Shown in pieces: positions 24,363 to 34,050 of a stretch of 64,000 nt of DNA. Below the pieces are notes generated by a model. That model was not told the origin of the DNA. It made no database searches and saw nothing but the letters and a program-made list of their open reading frames with translations. Position 1 is the first letter of the stretch. The number at the start of each line of letters is the position of its first letter. This DNA is from Luteimicrobium sp049844995. GTDB taxonomy: Bacteria; Actinomycetota; Actinomycetes; Actinomycetales; Cellulomonadaceae. Both the position numbers and the translations under genes were made by a program. The DNA is taken from contig NZ_JBNCMC010000011.1 in NCBI RefSeq assembly GCF_049844995.1, positions 24,435 through 88,434 of the forward strand, in the 5' to 3' direction.

Positions 24363-25583
24363 TCAGGCGTCCTCGCCCAGCAGCGCCTTCTCGTCCCGCC
24401 GGTGCCGCAGCACGTTGTCCACGTAGGACTGCACGACCTCCGGCATCGGGACGTCCCGCTGCTGCTGCTCGGACAGGAACCACCGGTGGTCGAGCATCTC
24501 GTGGAACAGCTGGGCGGGCTCGAGCTTGCCCCGCAGCTCGCGAGGAACGCCGCGCACGCTGGGCTCGAACACCTCGGTGAGCCAGTCGTGCGCGACGAAC
24601 GTCTCGTCGTCGTTCTGCCGTTCGGTCGCGGCGACGTAGGCGTCGAGGTCGTTGAGCAGCCGGCGGGCCTGGTTCTCCTGGACGTCGAGGCCGGTGAGCC
24701 GCATGAGGCGGCGGGAGTGGTGGCCGGCGTCGACGACCTTCGGCTGGATGCGGACGGTGGTGCCGTCGATGTCCGTCGTCATGGCGAGCTCGTCGACGTC
24801 GAAGCCGAGGTCGTTGAGCCGGTCGATGCGTGCGGCGACCCGCCAGCGGTCGGCCGCGTCGAAGCTCTCGGCGGTGGTCAGGGAGGCCCAGAGCTCCTGG
24901 TACCGCTCGACGAGCAGGTCGCCGATCGCGACCTCGTCGACGTCCTCGTCGAGCAGCTCGCCCGCGGCGAGGTCCATGAGCTCGCCGATGATGTTGGTGC
25001 GGGCCAGGTCGACGTCGTACGTGCGCTGGCCGTCCGTGAGCTGCCGGTGGAGGTCGCCGGTCTCGGCGTCCACCAGGTAGGCGGCGAAGGCCTCGGCGTC
25101 GCGCCGGAACAGCGTGTTCGAGAGCGAGACGTCGCCCCAGTAGAAGCCGACGACGTGCAGCCGCACGAGCAGGACGGCGAGCGCGTCGATGAGCCGCGTG
25201 AGCGTGTCGGGGCGCAGTGCCTGGCTGAAGAGCGCCCGGTAGGGCAGGGAGTACTGCAGGTGCTCGGTCACGAGGACGGCCTCGAGACGCTCGCCGTCGG
25301 GGTCGAGGCGGCCGGTCACGACGCCGACGGGCTCGACGCTCGGCACCTCGAGGCGCTTGAGCTGCCGCAGGAGCGCGTACTCCCGGTACGCGACGGTCTC
25401 GCCGATCTCCTTGAGCGCGATGACGCGCCCTGACATCCGGACGAACCGGACGGTGTGTCGGGAGATGCCGCGGGGGAGCGCGGCGATCCGGTCCGCGGGC
25501 CAGTCCTCGAGCGGGACGTCCCACGGCAGGTCGAGGAGCGCCGGGTCCGGGGCGGACGCCGTGATCTGCAGGTTGTGGCTCAT
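24363..25583 (-). CDS. DUF4032 protein with a kinase-like fold
   Basis: 406 residues. The N-terminal two thirds resemble lipopolysaccharide/RIO-type kinases: GRVIALKEIGETVAYREYALLRQL includes a candidate ATP-lysine, and LHVVGFYWGDVSLSNTLF followed by AYLVDAETGD looks like a catalytic loop and a metal-binding DxE. The C-terminal part (FVAHDWLTEVFEPSVRGVPRELRGKLEPAQLFHEMLDHRWFLSE) matches the actinobacterial DUF4032 family. Substrate unknown; it may act on an envelope component. ATG 25583 has GGAGG eleven bases upstream. Confidence 0.8.
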   Translation of the reverse strand: MSHNLQITASAPDPALLDLPWDVPLEDWPADRIAALPRGISRHTVRFVRMSGRVIALKEIGETVAYREYALLRQLKRLEVPSVEPVGVVTGRLDPDGERLEAVLVTEHLQYSLPYRALFSQALRPDTLTRLIDALAVLLVRLHVVGFYWGDVSLSNTLFRRDAEAFAAYLVDAETGDLHRQLTDGQRTYDVDLARTNIIGELMDLAAGELLDEDVDEVAIGDLLVERYQELWASLTTAESFDAADRWRVAARIDRLNDLGFDVDELAMTTDIDGTTVRIQPKVVDAGHHSRRLMRLTGLDVQENQARRLLNDLDAYVAATERQNDDETFVAHDWLTEVFEPSVRGVPRELRGKLEPAQLFHEMLDHRWFLSEQQQRDVPMPEVVQSYVDNVLRHRRDEKALLGEDA

Positions 25584-25644
25584 GGTTCCGTCATCCTCCC
25601 AGGCGCGGCGCCGTCGGGCCCGCTGATGGTGCGGCGCAGACGCA

Positions 25645-25682
25645 CCGCGGGGCGGGCCCGGAGATCCGGACCCGCCCCGCGG
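25645..25682 (-). terminator. Terminator after the msiK-like gene
   Basis: A 12-base outer and 4-base inner stem (25645-25661 with 25666-25682, one C/A mismatch) with loop agat, located between the end of the ATPase gene and the DUF4032 gene on the same strand. Confidence 0.7.
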
Positions 25683-25698
25683 CGTGCGACGTACGTCG

Positions 25699-26829
<1,131 letters not shown>

Positions 26830-26888
26830 CGTTGCTACTTCCCTTCACCGGCAGGTACGTGCCGGACGATCCGTCGTGACGGGATGGT

Positions 26889-26908
26889 GGGACGACGAAC
26901 GTCGTCCC
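26889..26908. promoter_or_regulatory. Palindrome at the predicted msiK transcription start
   Basis: GGGACGACG-AA-CGTCGTCCC has perfect 9-base arms and lies directly after the -10 hexamer TAGCAT (26915-26920 on the minus strand), so it would cover +1. That is the classic place for a repressor operator. A second inverted repeat, CCGGCA/TGCCGG (26848-26865), lies nearer the ribosome site. Confidence 0.5.
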
Positions 26909-26974
26909 GGGAGCATGCTATCCGACCGCGAGGGGTGCTCCGGTGACGCCGGTCACACGGCGGACGCACCCTGG

Positions 26975-29242
26975 TCAGGCGCGCGGGCGACCCTCCATGG
27001 CGCGCGCGAGATGCTCCAGCAGCCGGCCCACGGACGTCGTGCTCGCGACCCGGAACTCCGCGATGGTCTCGCCCGGCCCGACCTTCACCGACACGTCGTC
27101 GGACGTGAGGACCGCGAAGGCGTGCTCGTCCGTCACGTCGTCGCCGACGTACAGGACCGCGCGCGCGTCGAGCTCGGTGCGCAGCGCGTCGACCGCCTTG
27201 CCCTTGCTGGTCTCGACGACCTGCAGCTCGACGACGTCCTTGCCCTCCAGCGCCCCCACCCCGAGGCGCTCCGCGAGGCCGCGCGCGGCCTCGGTGGCCT
27301 GGGTGGCGCCGTCGTGCGTGGACCGCCGCGTGTGCAGGACCGACGCCGTGGGCTTCTTCTCCACCCACACGCCCGTGTGGCGGTCGGCGATCTCCTCGAG
27401 CCCGTCCGTGATGCGCTGCAGCAGCGACGTCTGCCCCTCGGTCAGGGCCAGGTCGTGGCGCTTGATGCCGTCCGCGGTGACCTCGCCCTGCTCGGCGCCG
27501 TGCGAGCCGACGAGCAGCGTGCCCGACGGCGCGTGGCTGAGCGACGCGAGCGTGTCCAGGTCGCGGCCGGAGACGAGCGCGAGCCGCACCTGCGAGCTCG
27601 GGCGCCGCGCGAGGCGGGCGAGAGCGCGCGCCGACCGCGGGGTGGTGCGCGACGACGACGGGTCGTCGACCAGCGGCGCGAGAACGCCGTCGAAGTCCGT
27701 CGCGACGATCACCAGGCCGCCGGCCGCGGCGAGCCGGTCGAGGGCGTCCATGAGCTCGGCGCCGGGGCCCTGGCTGTCGTCGTCCTGCAGCTCGGGGGCG
27801 ACGGGGGACACGGGCATCTCCTCCAGGGTGCGCAGGAACGTGCTGGACCACTTCGCGACGTCGTCGGCCATGACCTTGCGGCGCAGGCGCCGCATGCGGC
27901 GACGCTGCTCCTTGGTGTCCATGCGGGCGGCCTGCTCGATGACCGCCTTGAGCTCGTCGATGTCGTGCGGGTTGACGAGGAGCGCGCCGGACAGCTCGTC
28001 CGCGGCGCCCGTGAACTCGGACAGCACGAGCGCGCCCTGCTGGTCGGAGCGCGCCGCGATGTACTCCTTGGCGACGAGGTTCATGCCGTCCCGCAGCGAC
28101 GTCACGAGCATGACGTCGGCCGCGAGGTAGAGCGCCGCCATCTCCTCGGGCGGGTAGGAGTGGTGCAGGTAGTGGATCGCGGCGTGGCCGAGCTCACCGA
28201 ACTCGCCGTTGATCCGGCCGACGGCGGTCTCGACCTGCTCGCGCAGCTCCTGGTAGGCGTCGACGTTCTCGCGGCTCGGGCTGGCGACCTGCACGAGCGT
28301 CGCCTCCTCGACCGTGAGCCGACCGTCGTCGAGCAGCTCGCCGTAGGCCTTGATCCGGTGCCGGATGCCCTTGGTGTAGTCGAGCCGGTCGACGCCCAGC
28401 ATCACGACATCGGGGTCGCCGAGCTCGTTCCGGATCTCCGCCGCCCTGGCCCGGGTGGAGTCCTGCCGGGCGAGCTCGTCGAACCGGTGCGAGTCGATCG
28501 AGATCGGGAACGCCGACGCGCGGATCTCGCGGAGCGGCCGGCCGTCGGCGTCCTCGAACGTGATCTGCTGGCCGCGCGTCGAGTGCCGCGTCAGACGCCG
28601 CACGATCCGCAGGAAGTTCGCGGCGTCCCCGTTGCGCTGGAACCCGATGAGGTCAGCGCCGAGGAGCCCCTCGACCACCTGCCGGCGCCACGGGAGCTGG
28701 CTGAAGATCTCGTACGGGGGGAACGGGATGTGGTCGAAGAACCCGATGCGCACGTCGGGGCGCAGCTCACGCAGCATCGCGGGCACGAGCTGGAGCTGGT
28801 AGTCCTGCACCCAGACCGTGCCGCCCGTGCCGACCTGCGAGGCGGCGGCCTCCGCGAACCGGCGGTTCACGCGGCGGTACGCGTCCCACCACTGCCGGTG
28901 GAACGCCGGCTGCGAGATCACGTCGTGGTAGAGCGGCCAGAGGGTGTCGTTCGAGAAGCCCTCGTAGTACTGCTCGATCTCGTCCTCGTTGAGGGTCACG
29001 GGCACGAGGGTCATGCCGTCCGCCTCGAACGGGTCCGCGTACACGTCGGCGGCGCCGCCCCAGCCGACCCAGGCGCCGTCCGCGCTCTGCATGACCGGCT
29101 CGAGCGCCGTCACCAGCCCGCCGGGCGAGCGGCGCCAGCTGAGGCTGCCGTCCTCGTCCGTCGTGAAGTCCACCGGGAGGCGGTTCGCGACCACCACCAG
29201 CTCGTTGCCGTCCGTGCTCTGTCGGCTCTTCTCTCGACTCAC
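26975..29242 (-). CDS. otsAB: Bifunctional trehalose-6-phosphate synthase/phosphatase
   Basis: Single polypeptide of 755 residues that makes trehalose from UDP-glucose and glucose 6-phosphate. Residues 1-480 are a GT20 synthase (VVVANRLPVDF, SPGGLVTALEP, VWVQDYQLQLVPAMLRELRPD, GVDRLDYTKGIRHRIKAYGELL). From about 505 a HAD phosphatase follows, with motif I DFDGVLAPLVDD, LVSGRDLDTL and VYVGDDVTDEHAF-type residues (LYVGDDVTDEHAFAVL). In many bacteria these are separate genes; the fused form resembles the yeast and plant arrangement. GTG start with AGGAG upstream. Confidence 0.93.
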   Translation of the reverse strand: MSREKSRQSTDGNELVVVANRLPVDFTTDEDGSLSWRRSPGGLVTALEPVMQSADGAWVGWGGAADVYADPFEADGMTLVPVTLNEDEIEQYYEGFSNDTLWPLYHDVISQPAFHRQWWDAYRRVNRRFAEAAASQVGTGGTVWVQDYQLQLVPAMLRELRPDVRIGFFDHIPFPPYEIFSQLPWRRQVVEGLLGADLIGFQRNGDAANFLRIVRRLTRHSTRGQQITFEDADGRPLREIRASAFPISIDSHRFDELARQDSTRARAAEIRNELGDPDVVMLGVDRLDYTKGIRHRIKAYGELLDDGRLTVEEATLVQVASPSRENVDAYQELREQVETAVGRINGEFGELGHAAIHYLHHSYPPEEMAALYLAADVMLVTSLRDGMNLVAKEYIAARSDQQGALVLSEFTGAADELSGALLVNPHDIDELKAVIEQAARMDTKEQRRRMRRLRRKVMADDVAKWSSTFLRTLEEMPVSPVAPELQDDDSQGPGAELMDALDRLAAAGGLVIVATDFDGVLAPLVDDPSSSRTTPRSARALARLARRPSSQVRLALVSGRDLDTLASLSHAPSGTLLVGSHGAEQGEVTADGIKRHDLALTEGQTSLLQRITDGLEEIADRHTGVWVEKKPTASVLHTRRSTHDGATQATEAARGLAERLGVGALEGKDVVELQVVETSKGKAVDALRTELDARAVLYVGDDVTDEHAFAVLTSDDVSVKVGPGETIAEFRVASTTSVGRLLEHLARAMEGRPRA

Positions 29243-29381
29243 GTCGTGCCAGCTCCTGTCCGTCCGGTCCCTTTACCCTATCCGGGCCCGACGGCGCACG
29301 CCGGGGGCGGTGCGCGGGCGCGCGGTCGTCGTCGGGCGTCCCACCGGCGGCGACGTCCCACGCGGACCGCGGCCGCGCCGC

Positions 29382-29387
29382 TACGGT
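29382..29387 (+). promoter_or_regulatory. -10 hexamer for leaderless kinase mRNA
   Basis: TACGGT ends six bases before ATG 29394; no ribosome site. Confidence 0.5.
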
Positions 29388-29393
29388 GAACCC

Positions 29394-31100
29394 ATGTGGG
29401 CTGCGGCGACACCCGGCGACGAGGTGGGTGGATACCGGATCGTCGCGCGCCTCGGCCAGGGTGCGACCGGGGCGGTGTACCGCGCGGAGGACGGCGGCGG
29501 GAACCCCGTCGCGATCAAGGTCCTGCACGCCGGCCCCGACACCGACGAGTCCGCCCGCGCCAGGCTCGCGCGCGAGGCGGCGACCCTGCGCCGCCTCGAC
29601 CACCCCGCCGTCGCGGCCGTCCTCGACGTCGAGCTCGAGGGCGAGTCGCCCTTCATCGTGACGGAGCTCGTCGACGGGACCAGCCTCGAGGACGACGTCG
29701 CCCGCCACGGCGCGTACGACGCCGACCGGCTGGCCGCGCTCGCGGGGAGCCTGGCCGACGCGCTCGAGTCGGTGCACGGGGCCGGCGTCGTGCACCGCGA
29801 CCTCAAGCCCAGCAACATCATGGTGACGGCGCGCGGGCCCGTGCTCATCGACTTCGGCATCGCGCACGGGTTCGAGGACGCCCGCATGACGACCGAGGGC
29901 CTCGTCATGGGGACGCCCGGGTACCTCGCCCCCGAGATGCTCACGGGCGCGAGCCCGTCCGTCGCGACGGACTGGTGGGGCTGGGCGGCGTCGCTCGCGT
30001 TCGCCGCGACCGCGCGCGCGCCCTTCGGGGTGACGCCCGTCGACGCCGTCCTCGCCCGCGCCCAAGCCGGGTCCGCCGACCTGCGCGGGCTCGGGCCGCT
30101 GCGCACGGACGCGATCGCCGGGGCGCTCCGGCCCGACCCGGCCGAGCGCTGGGAGCCCGCGGACGTCGTCGGGAGCCTGCGCAAGGCCGCCGACGTCGGC
30201 GACGACCCGGCCGCCGTGTCGCCCGCCGACCTCGCCGCAACCGTCGCGCTCGGCGCCCCCGACCAGTGGCCCACCCAGGTCGTGACCCGCGACCCGCGCA
30301 CCGCTCCTGTCAACGACGGCCGGACGCGCGCCATCGCCGCGGACGTCCCGCCCCCGCCCCCGCCGCCCACGGACGATGCCGCGCCGGTGTACGGCGTCGG
30401 GGGCGAGCGCGCCCTCGGGGCCGACGACGCCGACACCGACTGGCTCCGGCCCGTGCTGGAGGAGGTCTACGAGGCCCCGTCCGGGTACGTGCGGCCCAGC
30501 CACGCCGCCCGCTCCGCGCTCCTGTTCACGCTCGCCCTGCCGCTCGTCGCCGCGGCCGCCACCTGGCCGGGGCTCGCCTTCGTGGCGCTCGCCGTGCTCG
30601 TCGTCCTCGCCCGGTACGTCGGCTACGCCGCCAACTCTCTGCACGGCCGCCGCGAACGCCGCGGGGTCGGGCGCTCCGACCCCGCACGCGTCGCCGTCAG
30701 CGCTCCCTGGCACGTCGTGCGCGCCGCCGTCGGCTCGCTCCCCTCCCTGGTCATCGCGGGGTGCGCCGGACTGGTGCTCGTCGTCGGGTCGTGGTGGGTG
30801 CTCGACCGGCAGGTCCTGGTCGCCGACACCGACCACCCCGACCAGAACGCGCCCTGGCTGTACGGGCTCGTCCTTGCCGGGACCATGGCCGTCGCCGTCC
30901 TGCTCGCCTGGTTCGGGCCCGCGACCGCCACCACCCGCGAGGGCGCGCGCGCCGGGCTGCGGCACCTCGTCCCCGGGCGGCGGGCCGCGCTCGTCGTCGG
31001 GGTGCTGGCGCTCGCCGCCGCCGTGTGGTTGGTGTGGATCGCGTGGGACGCGCACGCGATCGGGTGGTGGCCGTTCCCCGGGGCGCCTGACTTCTCCTGA
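29394..31100 (+). CDS. Membrane serine/threonine protein kinase (PASTA-less PknB-type)
   Basis: 568 residues. Kinase domain 1-280: glycine loop LGQGATGAVY, Lys in VAIKVL, catalytic loop HRDLKPSN (near 136), DFG (near 156) and MGTPGYLAPEML. A 90-residue proline-rich, low-complexity linker (including a run PPPPPPP) follows, then about four membrane helices from residue 372 to the end (LLFTLALPLVAAAATWPGLAF, SLVIAGCAGLVLVVGSWWVL, ALVVGVLALAAAVWLVWIAW). There is no extracellular PASTA domain, so the signal is probably sensed within the membrane. Divergent from otsAB. Confidence 0.9.
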   Translation: MWAAATPGDEVGGYRIVARLGQGATGAVYRAEDGGGNPVAIKVLHAGPDTDESARARLAREAATLRRLDHPAVAAVLDVELEGESPFIVTELVDGTSLEDDVARHGAYDADRLAALAGSLADALESVHGAGVVHRDLKPSNIMVTARGPVLIDFGIAHGFEDARMTTEGLVMGTPGYLAPEMLTGASPSVATDWWGWAASLAFAATARAPFGVTPVDAVLARAQAGSADLRGLGPLRTDAIAGALRPDPAERWEPADVVGSLRKAADVGDDPAAVSPADLAATVALGAPDQWPTQVVTRDPRTAPVNDGRTRAIAADVPPPPPPPTDDAAPVYGVGGERALGADDADTDWLRPVLEEVYEAPSGYVRPSHAARSALLFTLALPLVAAAATWPGLAFVALAVLVVLARYVGYAANSLHGRRERRGVGRSDPARVAVSAPWHVVRAAVGSLPSLVIAGCAGLVLVVGSWWVLDRQVLVADTDHPDQNAPWLYGLVLAGTMAVAVLLAWFGPATATTREGARAGLRHLVPGRRAALVVGVLALAAAVWLVWIAWDAHAIGWWPFPGAPDFS

Positions 31101-31127
31101 GGTGCTTCGGGCGTCCAGCTGTCGGTC

Positions 31128-31236
31128 GGTCGTGGGTCCGGGGGTGTGCGCGCGACCTACCATCCGCCTCCCTCGTTCCTCGGTCGGCTCCCGCCAGCCC
31201 CGCCACGGTCGCGCGCACACCCCCGGACCCACGACC
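31128..31236. repeat. Element with perfect 30-base inverted arms
   Basis: Positions 31128-31157 and 31207-31236 are exact reverse complements of each other, starting GGTCGTGGGTCCGGGGG. They flank 49 bases. The element lies 27 bases after the kinase gene in a 474-base gap (31101-31574) that otherwise holds no gene and only the -10 box of the next gene. It could be a long terminator, a REP-like element or a miniature mobile element; no target-site duplication is evident. Confidence 0.8.
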
Positions 31237-31509
31237 TCGCGCGCCGTCTCACCACCGTGCCGGTGCCGCACTGCCCGCAGGTTGGGTTCCCCGCGATCGT
31301 CGCCCCTCGCCTCGCCGAGCGCGGCGTTCACGACCGGGACCGCCGCCGAACACGGGGGCGTGCACCGATTCCTGCGTGATCTGGTGCGCAAGCCCGTGGT
31401 CGAGGCACGGTGGGCCCGGCAGTGCGGGCGGGGAGCATCCGCATGCTCGACGGCGCCGGTTGCGGCAGGGCGGGCGTGTTCAGCCCACGTTCAGGCCGGC
31501 GCGTTTGGA

Positions 31510-31515
31510 TACGCT
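31510..31515 (+). promoter_or_regulatory. -10 hexamer of the DsbA-like gene
   Basis: TACGCT, preceded by TTTGGA, predicts a start near 31522 and a leader of about 53 bases. Confidence 0.4.
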
Positions 31516-31574
31516 GTGCCCCTACGGAGCGAGGCACCGGTACGTGCCGCGCGCGAACGAGAACAGGACACGGG

Positions 31575-32405
31575 ATGCCCGACGACTCGAACCTGACCAA
31601 GGCGCAGCGCCGCGACGCCGCGCGCGCCGAGGCCCTGAAGCTGCGTCAGGAGCAGGAACGCCGCGAGAAGCGGAACCGCTTCATCACGATCGGCGTCCTC
31701 GTCGTGCTCGTGGTCGTGGTCGTTCTCGCCGTGGTCTTCATCAACCAGGCCAACAAGCCGAAGTCGCTCGCGGATCTCAAGGCGCCCTCGACCGCCGAGT
31801 CCGTCAAGGACGGCGGCGGCATCCCCGTCGACAAGGACGGCGTGGCCGGCAAGACGAATGCCGGTGCCGTCACGCTGGATCTGTACTACGACTACATGTG
31901 CCCCCGGTGCGGCGAGTTTGAGAAGGTCAACAAGGACGACCTCGACTCGCTGCGCGAGGACGGGACCATCACGTTCGTCATGCACCCCGTCGCGATCCTC
32001 AACTCGTCTTCGCAGGGCACGAACTACTCGACGAGGTCCGGCAGCGCGTTCGCGACGGTCGCCGACCAGGAGCCCGACAAGGTCATCCAGTTCCACGAGG
32101 CGCTCTACGCGAACCAGCCGAGCGAGGGCAGCACGGGCCTGACCGACGACCAGCTCAAGGCCTACGCAGTCCAGGCCGGGGTGTCGCAGAAGGTCGCCGA
32201 CCAGTTCAGTCAGCACACCTTCGGCGACTGGGTCGACGCCTGGACGAGCAACGCCGGCAAGGACAAGAACCTCATCAACGCGCAGAGTGGTGGCTTCGGC
32301 ACCCCCACGATCCTCATCAACGGCAAGCAGTGGACCGGCAACTGGTCCCAGGCGGGCGCGCTGAAGTCCGCGATCGAGGCGGCGAAGTCCGGCTCGACGA
32401 GCTGA
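31575..32405 (+). CDS. DsbA-like thioredoxin-fold protein, membrane-anchored
   Basis: 276 residues. A charged cytoplasmic N-terminus (KAQRRDAARAEALKLRQEQERREKR), one membrane helix (FITIGVLVVLVVVVVLAVVFI) and an extracytoplasmic thioredoxin domain with the active site CPRC (Cys109-Cys112) in YYDYMCPRCGEFE and the cis-proline loop in GGFGTPTILINGKQWTG. It probably forms or exchanges disulfides in exported proteins, like actinobacterial DsbA/MdbA proteins. No VKOR or DsbB partner gene is adjacent. Confidence 0.88.
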   Translation: MPDDSNLTKAQRRDAARAEALKLRQEQERREKRNRFITIGVLVVLVVVVVLAVVFINQANKPKSLADLKAPSTAESVKDGGGIPVDKDGVAGKTNAGAVTLDLYYDYMCPRCGEFEKVNKDDLDSLREDGTITFVMHPVAILNSSSQGTNYSTRSGSAFATVADQEPDKVIQFHEALYANQPSEGSTGLTDDQLKAYAVQAGVSQKVADQFSQHTFGDWVDAWTSNAGKDKNLINAQSGGFGTPTILINGKQWTGNWSQAGALKSAIEAAKSGSTS

Positions 32406-32431
32406 CGGACGACCGGTCGCCGAGAGCGACC

Positions 32432-32473
32432 CACGACGGAGCCCGGACCGCCACGGCGGCCCGGGCTCCGTCG
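32432..32473 (+). terminator. Terminator after the DsbA-like gene
   Basis: A perfect 14-base stem (32432-32445 with 32460-32473) carries an inner 5-base stem (32447-32451 with 32454-32458). Confidence 0.75.
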
Positions 32474-32561
32474 TCTGCGCCCGGCACGGAGCGCCCGGTA
32501 GGCTGTGCGGCGCATCCGTGTGCAGGCCGGGAGCCTTCCGTGCCCGGTCGTCGCACGACGT

Positions 32562-32634
32562 GCCGCCTTAGCTCAGCTGGTAGAGCGCTCGCCTTGTAAG
32601 CGAAAGGTCGTCGGTTCGAACCCGACAGGCGGCT
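32562..32634 (+). tRNA. tRNA-Thr, anticodon TGT
   Basis: Full cloverleaf: acceptor stem GCCGCCT with AGGCGGC, D stem GCTC/GAGC, anticodon loop CTTGTAA with anticodon TGT, T arm GTCGG-TTCGAAC-CCGAC and discriminator T. The first anticodon-stem pair (C32588 with A32604) is mismatched, which is unusual but leaves four good pairs. CCA is not encoded. It decodes ACA and probably other ACN codons. Confidence 0.95.
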
Positions 32635-32737
32635 CCGTTCAGCTCGTCCGGCGCAGGCGGGCCGGCCGCCCGAACCATGCTTTGCGCGGTTCGGCCGTGA
32701 TGCCCGGTGCGCTTTCGCGGGACCCCGAGGGTGCCCG

Positions 32738-32743
32738 TAGCGT
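32738..32743 (+). promoter_or_regulatory. -10 hexamer of the M20 hydrolase gene
   Basis: TAGCGT predicts a start about 20 bases before ATG 32771, leaving a short leader with GGGGGGA as ribosome site. Confidence 0.4.
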
Positions 32744-32770
32744 GGTGGGCAGCCGACCCGGGGGGATCCG

Positions 32771-34018
32771 ATGGCTGCTCACGAGAACGTCCCGTTTGAC
32801 CCCGCCCTGACGGACCTCTACAAGGACCTGCACCGGCATCCCGAGCTCGGCTTCCAGGAGCACCGCACGGCCGACGTCGTCGCCGACCGGCTGCGGGCGT
32901 CCGGGTTCGACGTGACGACCGCCGTCGGCAGGACGGGCGTCGTCGGGGTGCTGAGGAACGGCGCCGGCCCGACCGCTCTGCTCCGGGCCGACATGGACGC
33001 CCTCCCGGTCGAGGAGGAGACGGGGCTCGCCTACGCGAGCACCGCGACGGCGACCGACGAGAGCGGGAGGACCGTCCGTGTCGACCACGCGTGCGGGCAC
33101 GATCTGCACACGACGTGCCTCCTCGGGGCCGCCGACGTCCTGGCGCGTGACCGCACGAGCTGGGCGGGCACGCTGGTCGTGGTGTTCCAGCCGGCCGAGG
33201 AGCTCGGCAAGGGCGCGCAGGCGATGGTCGACGACGGGCTGTACGACCGCGTCCCTATCCCCGACGTGGTGCTCGGGCAGCACGTCGCCCCCCTGCCGGC
33301 CGGCAAGATCGCCGGGCACGCGGGCGCGTCGTACGCGGGCTCCGACTCGTTGCGCGTCCGGCTGGTCGGACGGGGTGCGCACGGTTCCATGCCGCAGGCG
33401 TCGATCGATCCCGTGGTGATGGCGTCGGCGACCGTCCTGCGCCTGCAGACGATCATCTCGCGGGAGGTCCCGAGCACGGAGACGGCGGTCCTGACGGTGG
33501 GCTCGATCCACGCGGGCGACGCGGCGAACGTCATCCCGGGCGACGCGGAGCTGCAGCTCAACATCCGCAGCTTCGACGAGGCGACGCGGCAGCGGATCCT
33601 GGCGGCGGTCGACCGTGTCGTCAAGGGCGAGGCCGCGACCGCCGGAGCGACCGACGAGCCCGTGGTCACCGCGACGGAGCGGTTCCCGGTCGTCGTGAAC
33701 GACGCCGGTGCGCTCGCCCGGACGCTGGGCGCCTTCGCGGCGTGGCTGGGCCCCGACAAGATCCTCGACCCAGGAGCGGGCGGAGGCAGCGAGGACGTCG
33801 GGGTGCTCGCGACCGCGGCCGGCGCCCCGTTGTCGTACTGGTTGCTGGGCGGCACCGACCCGACGCTGTTCACGACGGGAGACATGAGTGACCCCGCGCT
33901 CCTCACGGTCCCGTCCAACCACTCGCCCCGCTACGCCCCGGTCCTCGACCCCACGCTGCCCGACGGCGTGACGGCGCTCGTGACCGCCGCCCGGACCTGG
34001 CTTCCGCCCTCGGGCTGA
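32771..34018 (+). CDS. M20-family metallohydrolase (amidohydrolase)
   Basis: 415 residues of the M20D type, zinc enzymes that cleave N-acyl amino acids or similar amides. Metal and substrate motifs are LHRHPELGFQEHRT, LRADMDALPVEEETG, DHACGHDLHTTCLLGAA and FQPAEE; the lid/dimer domain carries GRGAHGSMPQASIDPVVMAS and IHAGDAANVIPGDAELQLNIR, and GGSEDVGV follows. There is no signal peptide, so it is cytoplasmic. The exact substrate (hippurate, N-acetylcysteine conjugate, indole-acetyl amide) cannot be read from the sequence. Confidence 0.88.
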   Translation: MAAHENVPFDPALTDLYKDLHRHPELGFQEHRTADVVADRLRASGFDVTTAVGRTGVVGVLRNGAGPTALLRADMDALPVEEETGLAYASTATATDESGRTVRVDHACGHDLHTTCLLGAADVLARDRTSWAGTLVVVFQPAEELGKGAQAMVDDGLYDRVPIPDVVLGQHVAPLPAGKIAGHAGASYAGSDSLRVRLVGRGAHGSMPQASIDPVVMASATVLRLQTIISREVPSTETAVLTVGSIHAGDAANVIPGDAELQLNIRSFDEATRQRILAAVDRVVKGEAATAGATDEPVVTATERFPVVVNDAGALARTLGAFAAWLGPDKILDPGAGGGSEDVGVLATAAGAPLSYWLLGGTDPTLFTTGDMSDPALLTVPSNHSPRYAPVLDPTLPDGVTALVTAARTWLPPSG

Positions 34019-34038
34019 CCGGCGTGGGCGGTCGCGGC

Positions 34039-34044
34039 TACCGT
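34039..34044 (+). promoter_or_regulatory. -10 hexamer for leaderless exporter mRNA
   Basis: TACCGT ends six bases before the GTG at 34051, 21 bases after the M20 stop. Confidence 0.5.
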
Positions 34045-34050
34045 GTCCTG

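Noticed and set aside
28767..31391. An 874-codon minus-strand frame over the Ser/Thr kinase
   Set aside because: Shadow of the kinase gene; low-complexity Arg/Pro/Gly translation, no ribosome site or homology visible.
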